Positions 1 through 7,681 of a stretch of DNA of 16,653 nucleotides are shown here, piece by piece. The stretch spans positions 1 to 16,653 of the forward strand of contig DKUO01000041.1 of assembly GCA_002490705.1 (NCBI GenBank), written 5' to 3'. The stretch's first letter is position 1. Each line of letters starts with the position of its first letter. The translations under genes were made by a program, and so were the position numbers. The notes under the pieces are model-generated. The model saw only the letters and a list, made by a program, of their open reading frames with translations. It did no database searches and was not told where the DNA came from. Source of the DNA: Lachnospiraceae bacterium UBA7202. Its GTDB lineage: Bacteria > Bacillota > Clostridia > Lachnospirales > Lachnospiraceae.

Positions 1-1
1 C

Positions 2-1723
2 GACTCGGAAGAAAGCAGTTTGGACGAGAGCGGTTCAGAAGAGCTTTCTATGGATGAATTGTCGTTGGACGATTTAGGAGGAGCAGAAGAGACGGGCGAC
101 GGCGTGTCGGATGATTTTACGATAGATGAGTTGTCATTAGACGATTTGTCATTGGAGGAGACCGGGGAAACGGAAGGTGGAGCGGATGCCATGGATGAAC
201 TGTCAATGGATGATTTGGCATTGGAAGAGCCTGAAGATATGGAGGAGGATGCGGATGGTTTAATGTCTGAGGAAGATATTGACCGTCTGTTAAGCGGCGA
301 TATGTCTACGGAAGAGGAAACGGCACAGGATTTTGCGTCAGAAGAGACGGAAGGCGGGGAGGACGACGATCTCTCTGCATTGCTGGCAGGCATGAATCAC
401 GATGAAGATTTGTCTGAGATCAATGATCTTTTAGAAGAATCTGATCAGGGTGTTTCGGCGGATGATGATATGCTGGCGATGTTAGAGGGGGTAGATCAAG
501 ACGGCAGTTTCGATTTGTTTGAGAGCGACGAGGCGGCCAAAGAGGCAGAGGGCATTCGAGAGCTTTCACCGGAAGAAGTGGCGGAGCGGGAAGGCAGCGA
601 CGGTCAGGATAAGAAGGAGAAGAAAAAGCGTAAGAAGCTGTTTGGCAAAAAGAAGAAGGGCGGTGAAGAGGGAGATGAGATAGACGCTCTTCTGGGGGAA
701 ACAGGGGAATCCGAGAATCCGCAGGAAGAGAAGAAACCGGGATTTTTTGCAAGGCTTTTGGATTTCCTGCTTGAGAGCGACGAGGATGATGAAGATCCTC
801 TTGCGGCGGAAATTCTTGCGGGTAACGATGGAGAGACGGGAACGGTTTCCGATGAGAACAAAGAGCTTTTGCAGGAATTGAGCGACGAGGACAAAAAGGG
901 TAAAAAGAAGAAAAAGAAAAAAGATAAGAAGGGAAAGAAAGGAAAAGAAGAGGAAGAAGACGGCAAGAAGGCGAAAAAACCGAAAAAGGAAAAGAAGAAA
1001 AAAGAGAAAAAGAAGAAGGAAGAAGAAGTAGATCTGTTTGCGCCGCCGGAGAAAAAACTTTCTAAAAAGAAGGTGATCACAGTCTTCCTGTTCTGCGGTA
1101 CGATAGCGGCGGGCATTATCGTGTTTTCCATGATCCTGCCTGATACGGTGCAGAAGAGAGATGCGCATACTGCTTACGATCAGGGAGAATATGCGCAGGT
1201 ATATGATCTGCTGTATGGGAAAGAGTTGAGCGAGGAGGATGAGGTTATCTTCCAAGGCAGCAATTTGATTATGCAAATTAACAGAAAACTTGATTCCTGC
1301 GACAACTATATAAACCTTGGTATGCGGTTGGAGGCATTAAACGCACTGATTACCGGCGTGGAAAAGTACCAGCAGATTTTACCCGAAGCAGAGAATTATA
1401 ATGTAGTTGTGGAGGTCAATGATATCTATTCTCAGATTCTGGAGAGATTGTCTGCGAACTTCGGGTTGTCTGAGGCGGATGCATGGGATATTTTGTCATC
1501 AGAGGATGATGAGACTTATACCAGAAGGCTGCAGGCTATCATCGACGGGGAGAGTTATGACGCCGAGGAAGTTGAGGAAGGCACACCGGATGTTCTGCCG
1601 GAGGAAGAGGAGATCATAGAGCGGATCGGCGGAATAGATGGCGGGACAGAAACAGAGGTGGAGTCAGCGCCGGAGGAACAGGCACAGGACGAAAACACAG
1701 AAGCAGGCGAAGGGGCAGAATAA
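2..1723 (+). CDS. Acidic/lysine-rich single-pass membrane protein, 5' end outside the window
   Basis: The reading frame is open from the first bases, so the true start lies upstream; the TTG at position 20 is not a convincing start. The N-terminal part repeats a short acidic module of the form DELS(L/M)DDL at least four times within about 70 residues. Alternating Asp/Glu-rich and Lys-rich stretches follow, including a tract of about 45 residues that is nearly all K, E, D and G. One membrane segment (about residues 352-372 counted from position 20) follows a KKK flank, so the charged part should be cytoplasmic and the C-terminal ~190 residues outside. The outer part looks helical and ends in a Glu-rich tail. 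I do not recognise a named family. The TAA stop shares one base with the hisH ATG, so the two genes are probably co-transcribed and translationally coupled, although no histidine role is evident. Confidence 0.85.
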   Translation, partial: DSEESSLDESGSEELSMDELSLDDLGGAEETGDGVSDDFTIDELSLDDLSLEETGETEGGADAMDELSMDDLALEEPEDMEEDADGLMSEEDIDRLLSGDMSTEEETAQDFASEETEGGEDDDLSALLAGMNHDEDLSEINDLLEESDQGVSADDDMLAMLEGVDQDGSFDLFESDEAAKEAEGIRELSPEEVAEREGSDGQDKKEKKKRKKLFGKKKKGGEEGDEIDALLGETGESENPQEEKKPGFFARLLDFLLESDEDDEDPLAAEILAGNDGETGTVSDENKELLQELSDEDKKGKKKKKKKDKKGKKGKEEEEDGKKAKKPKKEKKKKEKKKKEEEVDLFAPPEKKLSKKKVITVFLFCGTIAAGIIVFSMILPDTVQKRDAHTAYDQGEYAQVYDLLYGKELSEEDEVIFQGSNLIMQINRKLDSCDNYINLGMRLEALNALITGVEKYQQILPEAENYNVVVEVNDIYSQILERLSANFGLSEADAWDILSSEDDETYTRRLQAIIDGESYDAEEVEEGTPDVLPEEEEIIERIGGIDGGTETEVESAPEEQAQDENTEAGEGAE

Positions 1724-2328
1724 TGGTCGCGATCATTGATTACGACGCTGGTAATATCAGAAGCGTGGAAAAGGCAGTTACGCTGCTTGGCCATGAGGCT
1801 GTTGTGACAAGAGACCGGGACGCGATTTTGTCGGCGGATCATGTGATTTTGCCGGGTGTGGGCGCTTTCGGCGACGCTATGGCCAAGCTGAAAACATATG
1901 AGCTGGTTGATACAATCCGTGAAGCGGTGGATCGGAAACTTCCTTTTTTGGGTATCTGTCTGGGGTTACAGTTAATGTTTGAGAGCAGCGAGGAGGCGCC
2001 GGGTATAGAAGGTCTGGGGCTTTTGCCGGGAAAGATCCTGAGGATTCCTGAGGGGGAAGGGTTGAAAATTCCCCATATCGGATGGAACTCCCTGAGCTTT
2101 CCGAATCAGGGACGGCTGTTTCAGGGTATTGCGCAGGATGCATATGTGTATTTTGTGCATTCCTATTATTTGCAGGCGGGGGACCCGCAGATTGTGACGG
2201 CGTCCACGGAATACGGTACGGTAATTCATGCCTCGGTGGAGCGGGATAATCTGTTTGCCTGTCAGTTTCATCCGGAGAAGAGCTCGGAGATTGGACTTAA
2301 GATATTACAAAATTTCCTGAATATTTAA
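1723..2328 (+). CDS. hisH: Imidazole glycerol phosphate synthase, glutamine amidotransferase subunit HisH
   Basis: HisH hydrolyses glutamine and channels the ammonia to HisF, which makes imidazole glycerol phosphate and AICAR in histidine biosynthesis. The 201-residue length is normal for the family. The class I amidotransferase features are visible: DYDAGNIRS near the N-terminus, the oxyanion region LPGVGAFGDAM (43-53), the nucleophile Cys79 in GICLGLQLMFE, and the His183/Glu185 pair in FHPEKSS. The start ATG overlaps the stop of the upstream gene by one base and has an AAGGGG ribosome site 7 bases upstream. hisF follows after 15 bases, which is the expected partner order. Confidence 0.97.
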   Translation: MVAIIDYDAGNIRSVEKAVTLLGHEAVVTRDRDAILSADHVILPGVGAFGDAMAKLKTYELVDTIREAVDRKLPFLGICLGLQLMFESSEEAPGIEGLGLLPGKILRIPEGEGLKIPHIGWNSLSFPNQGRLFQGIAQDAYVYFVHSYYLQAGDPQIVTASTEYGTVIHASVERDNLFACQFHPEKSSEIGLKILQNFLNI

Positions 2329-2343
2329 GACGGAGCGTCATAT

Positions 2344-3105
2344 ATGCACACAAAGCGGATTATTCCCTGCCTTGACGTAAAAAACGGCAGGGTGGTAAAG
2401 GGCGTTAATTTCATAAATTTTAAGGATGCGGGCGATCCGGCGGAAGTGGGAGCCGCCTATGACAAGTCTGGGGCGGACGAGCTGGTTTTTTTAGATATCA
2501 CAGCTTCCTCCGATGCCAGGGACACTGCGGTGGAGATGGTGCGCAGGGTGGCAGAGAAGGTGTTTATTCCGTTTACGGTGGGCGGCGGTATCCGCACGGT
2601 AGAAGATTTTAAGGCGATTCTGCGGGAAGGGGCGGACAAGGTTTCCGTCAATTCGGCGGCGATTATGAATCCGAACCTGATCAGCGAGGCGGCGGATAAA
2701 TTCGGCAGCCAGTGCGTGGTGGTGGCAATTGACGCCAAAAGGCGCGCAGACGGAAATGGCTTTACCATTTATAAAAATGGCGGCCGTGTGGATATGGAAA
2801 TTGACGCGGTGGAGTGGGCCATGAAGGCGGAAAAGCTGGGCGCAGGAGAAATTTTGCTGACCAGCATGGACGGGGATGGCACGAAAGCCGGTTATGACTT
2901 GGAGTTGACAAGAGCTGTGGCGGAAAACGTATCCATTCCGGTGATTGCCTCCGGCGGCGCAGGGACGATGGAGCATTTTTACGAGGCCTTCACAGAGGGG
3001 AAGGCGGAGGCGGCGCTGGCGGCGTCTCTGTTCCATTTTAAGGAGATGGAAATAAGGGATTTAAAGAAATATCTGAGAGATAAGGGGATTTCGGTAAGGT
3101 TATAG
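2344..3105 (+). CDS. hisF: Imidazole glycerol phosphate synthase, cyclase subunit HisF
   Basis: HisF is the (beta/alpha)8-barrel cyclase that uses ammonia from HisH to convert PRFAR into imidazole glycerol phosphate and AICAR. The 253-residue length is typical. The family start RIIPCLDVKNGRVVKG carries catalytic Asp11, and the second catalytic aspartate is Asp130 in AIDAKR. Phosphate-binding glycine motifs are seen in TVGGGIRT (78-85) and in IASGGAGTMEHF. A GGAG ribosome site lies 8 bases before the ATG. It is cotranscribed with hisH, and a Rho-independent terminator begins 6 bases after its stop codon. It is therefore the last gene of its transcription unit. Confidence 0.97.
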   Translation: MHTKRIIPCLDVKNGRVVKGVNFINFKDAGDPAEVGAAYDKSGADELVFLDITASSDARDTAVEMVRRVAEKVFIPFTVGGGIRTVEDFKAILREGADKVSVNSAAIMNPNLISEAADKFGSQCVVVAIDAKRRADGNGFTIYKNGGRVDMEIDAVEWAMKAEKLGAGEILLTSMDGDGTKAGYDLELTRAVAENVSIPVIASGGAGTMEHFYEAFTEGKAEAALAASLFHFKEMEIRDLKKYLRDKGISVRL

Positions 3106-3110
3106 CAGGG

Positions 3111-3148
3111 GGCATAGGAACGGGAAGGAAATGGTTCCATGCCTTTTT
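3111..3148 (+). terminator. Rho-independent terminator after hisF
   Basis: GGCAT-A-GGAAC (3111-3121) pairs with GTTCCATGCC (3134-3143), giving ten pairs with one bulged A and a 12-base loop, followed by TTTTT (3144-3148). It closes the hisH-hisF unit. It also shows that the in-frame ATG at 3131, inside the hairpin, is not the real ung start. Confidence 0.85.
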
Positions 3149-3208
3149 ATGTGTAGCACCGCGCGGGAAAACGGGGAGAGGCTGCGAAAGAGAAAGGAAG
3201 ATACGGAC

Positions 3209-3892
3209 ATGGCGATGCTGGCAAACGATTGGGCGCAGGCTTTGGACAGTGAATTTCATAAGCCCTACTATAAAAATCTCTATCTGTTTGTGCGGGAGGA
3301 GTACAGCAAACGGGTGGTGTATCCGCCGGCGGACGATATTTTCAACGCCTTTCATTTTACGCCTCTATCCAAAGTGAAGGTGCTGCTTTTGGGACAGGAC
3401 CCGTATCACAATGAACATCAGGCCCACGGCATGAGCTTTTCGGTGCTGCCGGATCAGCGGGAGATTCCGCCGTCTTTACAGAATATTTATCAGGAGCTGC
3501 ATGACGATCTGGGCTGTTATATTCCGAACAACGGTTATTTGCAGAAATGGGCGGATCAGGGCGTACTGTTATTGAATACGGTATTGACTGTGCGGGCTCA
3601 TCAGGCAAATTCCCATCAGGGAAAGGGATGGGAGGAATTTACGGACGCGGTGATCCGGGCGGTGAATGAGCAGGATCGGCCGATTGTATATCTGCTGTGG
3701 GGGCGGCCTGCGCAGAGTAAGATTCCGATGCTTACCAATCCGAAGCATCTGATCTTAAAAGCGCCGCATCCGAGTCCGCTTTCCGCTTACCGGGGGTTTT
3801 TCGGATGTAAACATTTCAGCCAGTGCAATGATTTCCTGAAAGCAAATGGAGTAGAGCCGATTGACTGGCAGATCGAGAATATCAATGAATAG
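3209..3892 (+). CDS. ung: Uracil-DNA glycosylase, family 1
   Basis: Ung removes uracil from DNA by cleaving the N-glycosidic bond, the first step of base excision repair. The start at 3209 gives 227 residues. It has an AGAAAGGAAG ribosome site 8 bases upstream and the usual family N-terminus (MAM...NDW). The longer frame from 3131 begins inside the upstream terminator and was rejected. The water-activating motif GQDPYH is at 62-67 (Asp64). The DNA-intercalation loop HPSPLSAYRGFFGC is at 187-200 with catalytic His187. LLNTVLTVRAHQANSH and the PIVYLLWG strand are also typical. No clear promoter is visible between the hisF terminator and this gene. Confidence 0.97.
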   Translation: MAMLANDWAQALDSEFHKPYYKNLYLFVREEYSKRVVYPPADDIFNAFHFTPLSKVKVLLLGQDPYHNEHQAHGMSFSVLPDQREIPPSLQNIYQELHDDLGCYIPNNGYLQKWADQGVLLLNTVLTVRAHQANSHQGKGWEEFTDAVIRAVNEQDRPIVYLLWGRPAQSKIPMLTNPKHLILKAPHPSPLSAYRGFFGCKHFSQCNDFLKANGVEPIDWQIENINE

Positions 3893-3945
3893 CAGTGGAA
3901 AAATAAAAACGGAAAAGGAACTTGTGAAAGGAGTCAGTGCATAAG

Positions 3946-5217
3946 ATGAAAAAAACACCGTTTGTGACAAAAGAACAGATAGAGGAGATCGTAAAAACTT
4001 ATCCGACTCCGTTTCATATCTACGATGAAAAAGGAATCAGGGAGAACGCGAAGGCGGTGCAGGAGGCTTTTTCATGGAATAAAGGATATAAGGAATATTT
4101 TGCAGTGAAGGCCTGCCCGAATCCCTTTTTGATCCAAATCATGCATGAATACGGCGCGGGCTGTGACTGCTCGTCGCTGACGGAATTGATGCTGAGCAAT
4201 GCGCTCGGCATTAACGGCAGGGATATCATGTTTTCCTCCAATGACACGCCGGCGCAGGAGTATGCATACTGCGCGAAAGTGGGTGGTATTATCAATCTGG
4301 ACGATATCACGCATATCGATTTTGTGGAAAAGACGCTGGGGAAGCTTCCGGAGACCATGAGCTGCCGGTATAATCCGGGCGGCGTGTTCCAGTTAAGCAA
4401 TGGCATCATGGATAACCCGGGCGATTCCAAATACGGATTTACCCCGGAACAACTTTTTGACGGATATCGGATTTTGAAAGAAAAGGGAGTGAAGCATTTC
4501 GGCTTACACGCATTCCTTGCCAGCAATACTGTGACCAATGAATATTATCCTCAGCTGGCAAAGCAGCTCTTTGAGGTGGCGGTTCAGGTCAAGGAAAAGG
4601 TGGGTGTACAGATCGAGTTCATCAATCTTTCCGGGGGTGTGGGAATCGCTTACCAGCCGGACCAGCAGGCCAATGATATCCGGGTTATCGGCGAGGGCGT
4701 ACATCGGGTGTTCGATGAGGTGCTCGTGCCTGCCGGCATGGGAGAGACTGCGATCTATACGGAGATGGGACGTTTCATGACGGGCCCTTACGGCGCCCTT
4801 GTGACGCAGGCGATTCACGAGAAGCATACCCACAAAGAGTACATCGGTGTGGACGCCTGTGCGGTAAATCTGATGCGGCCTGCGATGTACGGCGCTTATC
4901 ATCATATTACGGTGCTGGGAAAAGAGGACGCGCCCTGCGATCATATGTATGATGTGACAGGATCCCTGTGTGAGAACAATGACAAGTTCGCCATCGACCG
5001 GAAGCTGCCGAAGATTGACCGGGGAGATTATCTGGTGATCCATGACACGGGGGCACACGGATACGCTATGGGGTATAACTACAACGGAAAGCTGAAATCG
5101 GCGGAGCTTTTGCTGAAAGAGGACGGAAGTGTGCAGCTGATCAGGCGGGCCGAGACGCCGAAGGACTATTTTGCAACGCTGGACGGTTTTGATGTATATA
5201 AAAAATTAGGACTGTAA
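3946..5217 (+). CDS. lysA: Diaminopimelate decarboxylase-like PLP enzyme (divergent LysA)
   Basis: This is a fold-type III PLP decarboxylase of the alanine racemase/ornithine decarboxylase group, most like LysA, which converts meso-diaminopimelate to lysine. With the ATG at 3946 it has 423 residues. The GTG at 3937 was rejected because it lies only 3 bases from the AAAGGAG site (3927-3933). The PLP lysine is Lys55 in YFAVKAC. His188 (GLHAF), the SGGVG phosphate loop (229-233), Glu273 (EMGRF), CEN (341-343 region, Cys342) and the RPAMYGAYHHI strand (311-321) match the LysA layout. Several motifs are unusual: canonical LysA has GLHxHxGSQ where this has GLHAFLASN, and EPGR where this has EMGR. 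Substrate choice is therefore less certain than the fold. The next gene starts 39 bases downstream. Confidence 0.8.
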   Translation: MKKTPFVTKEQIEEIVKTYPTPFHIYDEKGIRENAKAVQEAFSWNKGYKEYFAVKACPNPFLIQIMHEYGAGCDCSSLTELMLSNALGINGRDIMFSSNDTPAQEYAYCAKVGGIINLDDITHIDFVEKTLGKLPETMSCRYNPGGVFQLSNGIMDNPGDSKYGFTPEQLFDGYRILKEKGVKHFGLHAFLASNTVTNEYYPQLAKQLFEVAVQVKEKVGVQIEFINLSGGVGIAYQPDQQANDIRVIGEGVHRVFDEVLVPAGMGETAIYTEMGRFMTGPYGALVTQAIHEKHTHKEYIGVDACAVNLMRPAMYGAYHHITVLGKEDAPCDHMYDVTGSLCENNDKFAIDRKLPKIDRGDYLVIHDTGAHGYAMGYNYNGKLKSAELLLKEDGSVQLIRRAETPKDYFATLDGFDVYKKLGL

Positions 5218-5256
5218 TATAAAACTCGGCGGAATTTGGAAGGGATATGGGTTCAT

Positions 5257-7536
5257 ATGAAAGGGGAAAATAGAATCAAGGCAGTCTTGCTGTCCGGGCT
5301 GCTGCTGTTCCTGACGGCATGTCAAAGCGAATACGGGGAAAAGATAGACGAGCTGCCTGTTGAGAAGGGGGACAGAACCGTACAGATCGAGTCGCAGGGA
5401 ACGGGCGCTCAGAGTGCGGAGGCGCAGGAAGGGGAAGACGCCGCACAAGAGGCAGAAACAGCAGAAGAGGAGCCGGGGGAGATGCAGATACAGCCCCGGA
5501 ACAGAATAGAGCCCTATGCGGCCGATGGCGTAAGCTATTATTTCAAGACACAGGGAAAATATCTTGCTGTTTACAACGGAACAGATTTTGAGGATATTTA
5601 CTTAAAAGGGGTCAATATGGGCCTCGGGAAGCCCGGCTATTTCCCGGGAGAGGCGGCCATTACGAAGGAGGAGTATGCCAGGTGGTTCCGGCAGATCAGT
5701 GAGATGAACGCAAACTGCATTAGGGTTTACACCGTGCAGCCGCCGGAGTTTTATGAGGCTTTTTATGAGTTCAATCAGGAGGCGGAAAAACCGCTTTATC
5801 TGTTCCACGGCACATGGTACGACGAGACGAGATTAGTGGAGACGGCGGACGCCTTTGATGAACAGCTGTATTCCATTTTGCAGCAGGATATGAGAGATAT
5901 CGTGGATCTTCTGCATGGCAACTGTACGATTGCAGAACAGACGGGAAAGGCATACGGGACATATCGGTATGATGTCTCTTCGTATGTCATTGGGTGGATT
6001 TTGGGCATTGAATCGGATGCGACTTTCGTATCGACGACCAATGAATGCAATCCTGACGTCCACTCCTACGAAGGCACCTATATCAGCGCAGATCATCTGG
6101 AACCCTTTGAGGTGTTCTGGGCGCAGACGGGGGATTATATTCTGCGCTATGAAACAGAAAAATACGGTATGCAGAGACCTCTCAGCTACTCAAACTGGCC
6201 GACAGCGGATATACTGGAGCATCCGAGTGAGACGATGGCAGAGGAATACAGTGTAGATTTGAATGTGGAAAATCTGGATGTGTCGGACGCATTTCCATGC
6301 GGTTTGTTCGCGTCCTACCATATTTACCCGTATTATCCCAACTTTTTATATACGGAGCTCGAATACAGTAATTATCGCGATGAGGAGGGAAAGGTCAATA
6401 CCTACAAAGCATATTTGGAAGATTTAATGAAAGAACATCATATCCCTGTGCTTGTGGCGGAATTCGGAATTCCCGTATCGAGAGGTATGACACACGCCAA
6501 TATCTATACCGGTTTTGATCAGGGCAATAAGTCGGAAACACAGCAGGGGGAAATGCTTGTGTCCATGATGGAGGATATTTACGATACCGGATATGCCGGG
6601 GGCATCGTTTTTACATGGCAGGACGAGTGGTTTAAGAGAACGTGGAATACGGAGAATCACACGGATCCGAACCGCAGGGCATACTGGTGTGACATGATGA
6701 CATGTGAGCAGCACTTCGGACTGCTCGATTTTGTAGCGGGAGAGGGAAAGGAGACCGTTGTCATAGACGGTGACGATTCGGACTGGAGCGCAGAGGATAT
6801 TTTGCTGGAGATGGAGGAAGCTACCCTGTCGGTGAAGCATGACTGTACCTATCTTTACCTGATGGTCAGAGGGGACGATGTGGATTATGATTCGGATAAG
6901 CTTTACATTCCGTTCGATATTACGCCGAATTCGGGAAGCCGTACCTATGAGGACAAAGGGCTTAGCGCACCGGCGGATTATATGCTCGTCGTAGACGGAC
7001 GGGAAGAGACGCAGATGCTTGTGCAGAGCCATTATGATTTATACCAGTTCGAATATGATAAATATGATAAAGAAATTAAGACGACAGAGGAAATGAAGCA
7101 GCCGGACAATAGCCTATTCCAGCCGATCTATTATCTTGTGGAGCGGGAACTGGTTTTACAGGACCGTGCAGAAATTATTCCGCTGCAACGTTTCCCGGCG
7201 GGGAAGCTTGTGTTCGGAACCAGTGATTTTGATTCGGAGGAATACAATTCTCTTGCTGATTTCTGCTATCAGGATGATATCCTGGAGATCCGCATTCCGT
7301 GGCTTCTGTTGAATTTCAGGGACCCGTCCAGAAAAGAGATAGAGGATGATTTCTGGGCAAATGGCAGGCTTTCGGAAACTTTTATTGAGGATATCCGAAT
7401 CGGCCTTGCACTGGAAGAGGATAAAACAATCCAAATGAATTCGTATACTTGGGAGGATTGGGACTATTACCCTTATTTTGAGCGCCTGCGGAAGAGTTAT
7501 TACATGTTGCAGGAACAATTTGCTGCATTACCGTAA
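5257..7536 (+). CDS. Lipoprotein with glycoside-hydrolase-like barrel and CBM9-like C-terminal domain
   Basis: The start at 5257 follows an AAGGGA site and begins a typical lipoprotein signal peptide with lipobox LTAC (Cys22), giving 759 residues; the upstream TTG at 5236 was rejected. A low-complexity Glu/Ala/Gln linker covers about 30-80. Residues about 115-480 look like a clan GH-A type TIM barrel (GH5/GH2-like): GVNMGLG, NANCIRVYTV, PLYLFHGTWYD, VIGWILGIES with candidate acid/base Glu252, SYHIYPYYPN, and VLVAEFGIP with candidate nucleophile Glu402, then FTWQDEW. From about 500 an IDGDDSDW...YLYLMVRG pattern resembles CBM9/DOMON-like domains and recurs in the sorted protein two genes downstream. 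It probably acts on a surface or extracellular glycan. A separate promoter follows it, but no terminator does, so partial read-through into the exosortase operon is possible. Exact GH family and substrate are unknown. Confidence 0.8.
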   Translation: MKGENRIKAVLLSGLLLFLTACQSEYGEKIDELPVEKGDRTVQIESQGTGAQSAEAQEGEDAAQEAETAEEEPGEMQIQPRNRIEPYAADGVSYYFKTQGKYLAVYNGTDFEDIYLKGVNMGLGKPGYFPGEAAITKEEYARWFRQISEMNANCIRVYTVQPPEFYEAFYEFNQEAEKPLYLFHGTWYDETRLVETADAFDEQLYSILQQDMRDIVDLLHGNCTIAEQTGKAYGTYRYDVSSYVIGWILGIESDATFVSTTNECNPDVHSYEGTYISADHLEPFEVFWAQTGDYILRYETEKYGMQRPLSYSNWPTADILEHPSETMAEEYSVDLNVENLDVSDAFPCGLFASYHIYPYYPNFLYTELEYSNYRDEEGKVNTYKAYLEDLMKEHHIPVLVAEFGIPVSRGMTHANIYTGFDQGNKSETQQGEMLVSMMEDIYDTGYAGGIVFTWQDEWFKRTWNTENHTDPNRRAYWCDMMTCEQHFGLLDFVAGEGKETVVIDGDDSDWSAEDILLEMEEATLSVKHDCTYLYLMVRGDDVDYDSDKLYIPFDITPNSGSRTYEDKGLSAPADYMLVVDGREETQMLVQSHYDLYQFEYDKYDKEIKTTEEMKQPDNSLFQPIYYLVERELVLQDRAEIIPLQRFPAGKLVFGTSDFDSEEYNSLADFCYQDDILEIRIPWLLLNFRDPSRKEIEDDFWANGRLSETFIEDIRIGLALEEDKTIQMNSYTWEDWDYYPYFERLRKSYYMLQEQFAALP

Positions 7537-7576
7537 AATTGTCTGAAAATTGTGGATAAAATTTTAGGAAATTGCA

Positions 7577-7605
7577 TTGCCTGTCGAAAAGAAATGTGCT
7601 ACTAT
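7577..7605 (+). promoter_or_regulatory. Predicted sigma-A promoter of the exosortase operon
   Basis: TTGCCT (7577-7582) and TACTAT (7600-7605) are separated by exactly 17 bases in the 145-base gap before the GT-C gene. The predicted start is near 7612, giving a leader of about 70 bases that contains the palindrome at 7627-7653. No better promoter is seen in the gap. Confidence 0.55.
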
Positions 7606-7626
7606 TAAAATAATAGGTGAAGTGTA

Positions 7627-7653
7627 GGCAGAATTTTGTGCACAATTTCTGCC
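7627..7653. promoter_or_regulatory. 27-bp imperfect palindrome in the operon leader
   Basis: GGCAGAA (7627-7633) and TTCTGCC (7647-7653) flank a perfect TTGTGCACAA core, with a single bulge or mismatch between. It lies 15-40 bases after the predicted transcription start. There is no T-run after it, so it is not a terminator. It could be an operator for a dimeric regulator or a stabilising 5' hairpin. Confidence 0.5.
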
Positions 7654-7681
7654 TAAGAAAATCAGAAAGCGTCGGGAGCAA

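Noticed and set aside
566..1276. Long minus-strand frames opposite the acidic/lysine-rich protein
   Set aside because: They read the complement of the purine tract as Phe/Leu/Ser-rich peptide; there is no start site, family resemblance or promoter, and the plus-strand frame is clearly coding.
3131..3208. N-terminal extension of ung
   Set aside because: Its ATG lies inside the hisF terminator and has no ribosome site; the normal family N-terminus begins at 3209.
7537..7572. AAAATT/AATTTT inverted repeat after the lipoprotein gene as a terminator
   Set aside because: The stem is short and purely A/T and lacks a proper T-run, so it is unlikely to terminate.
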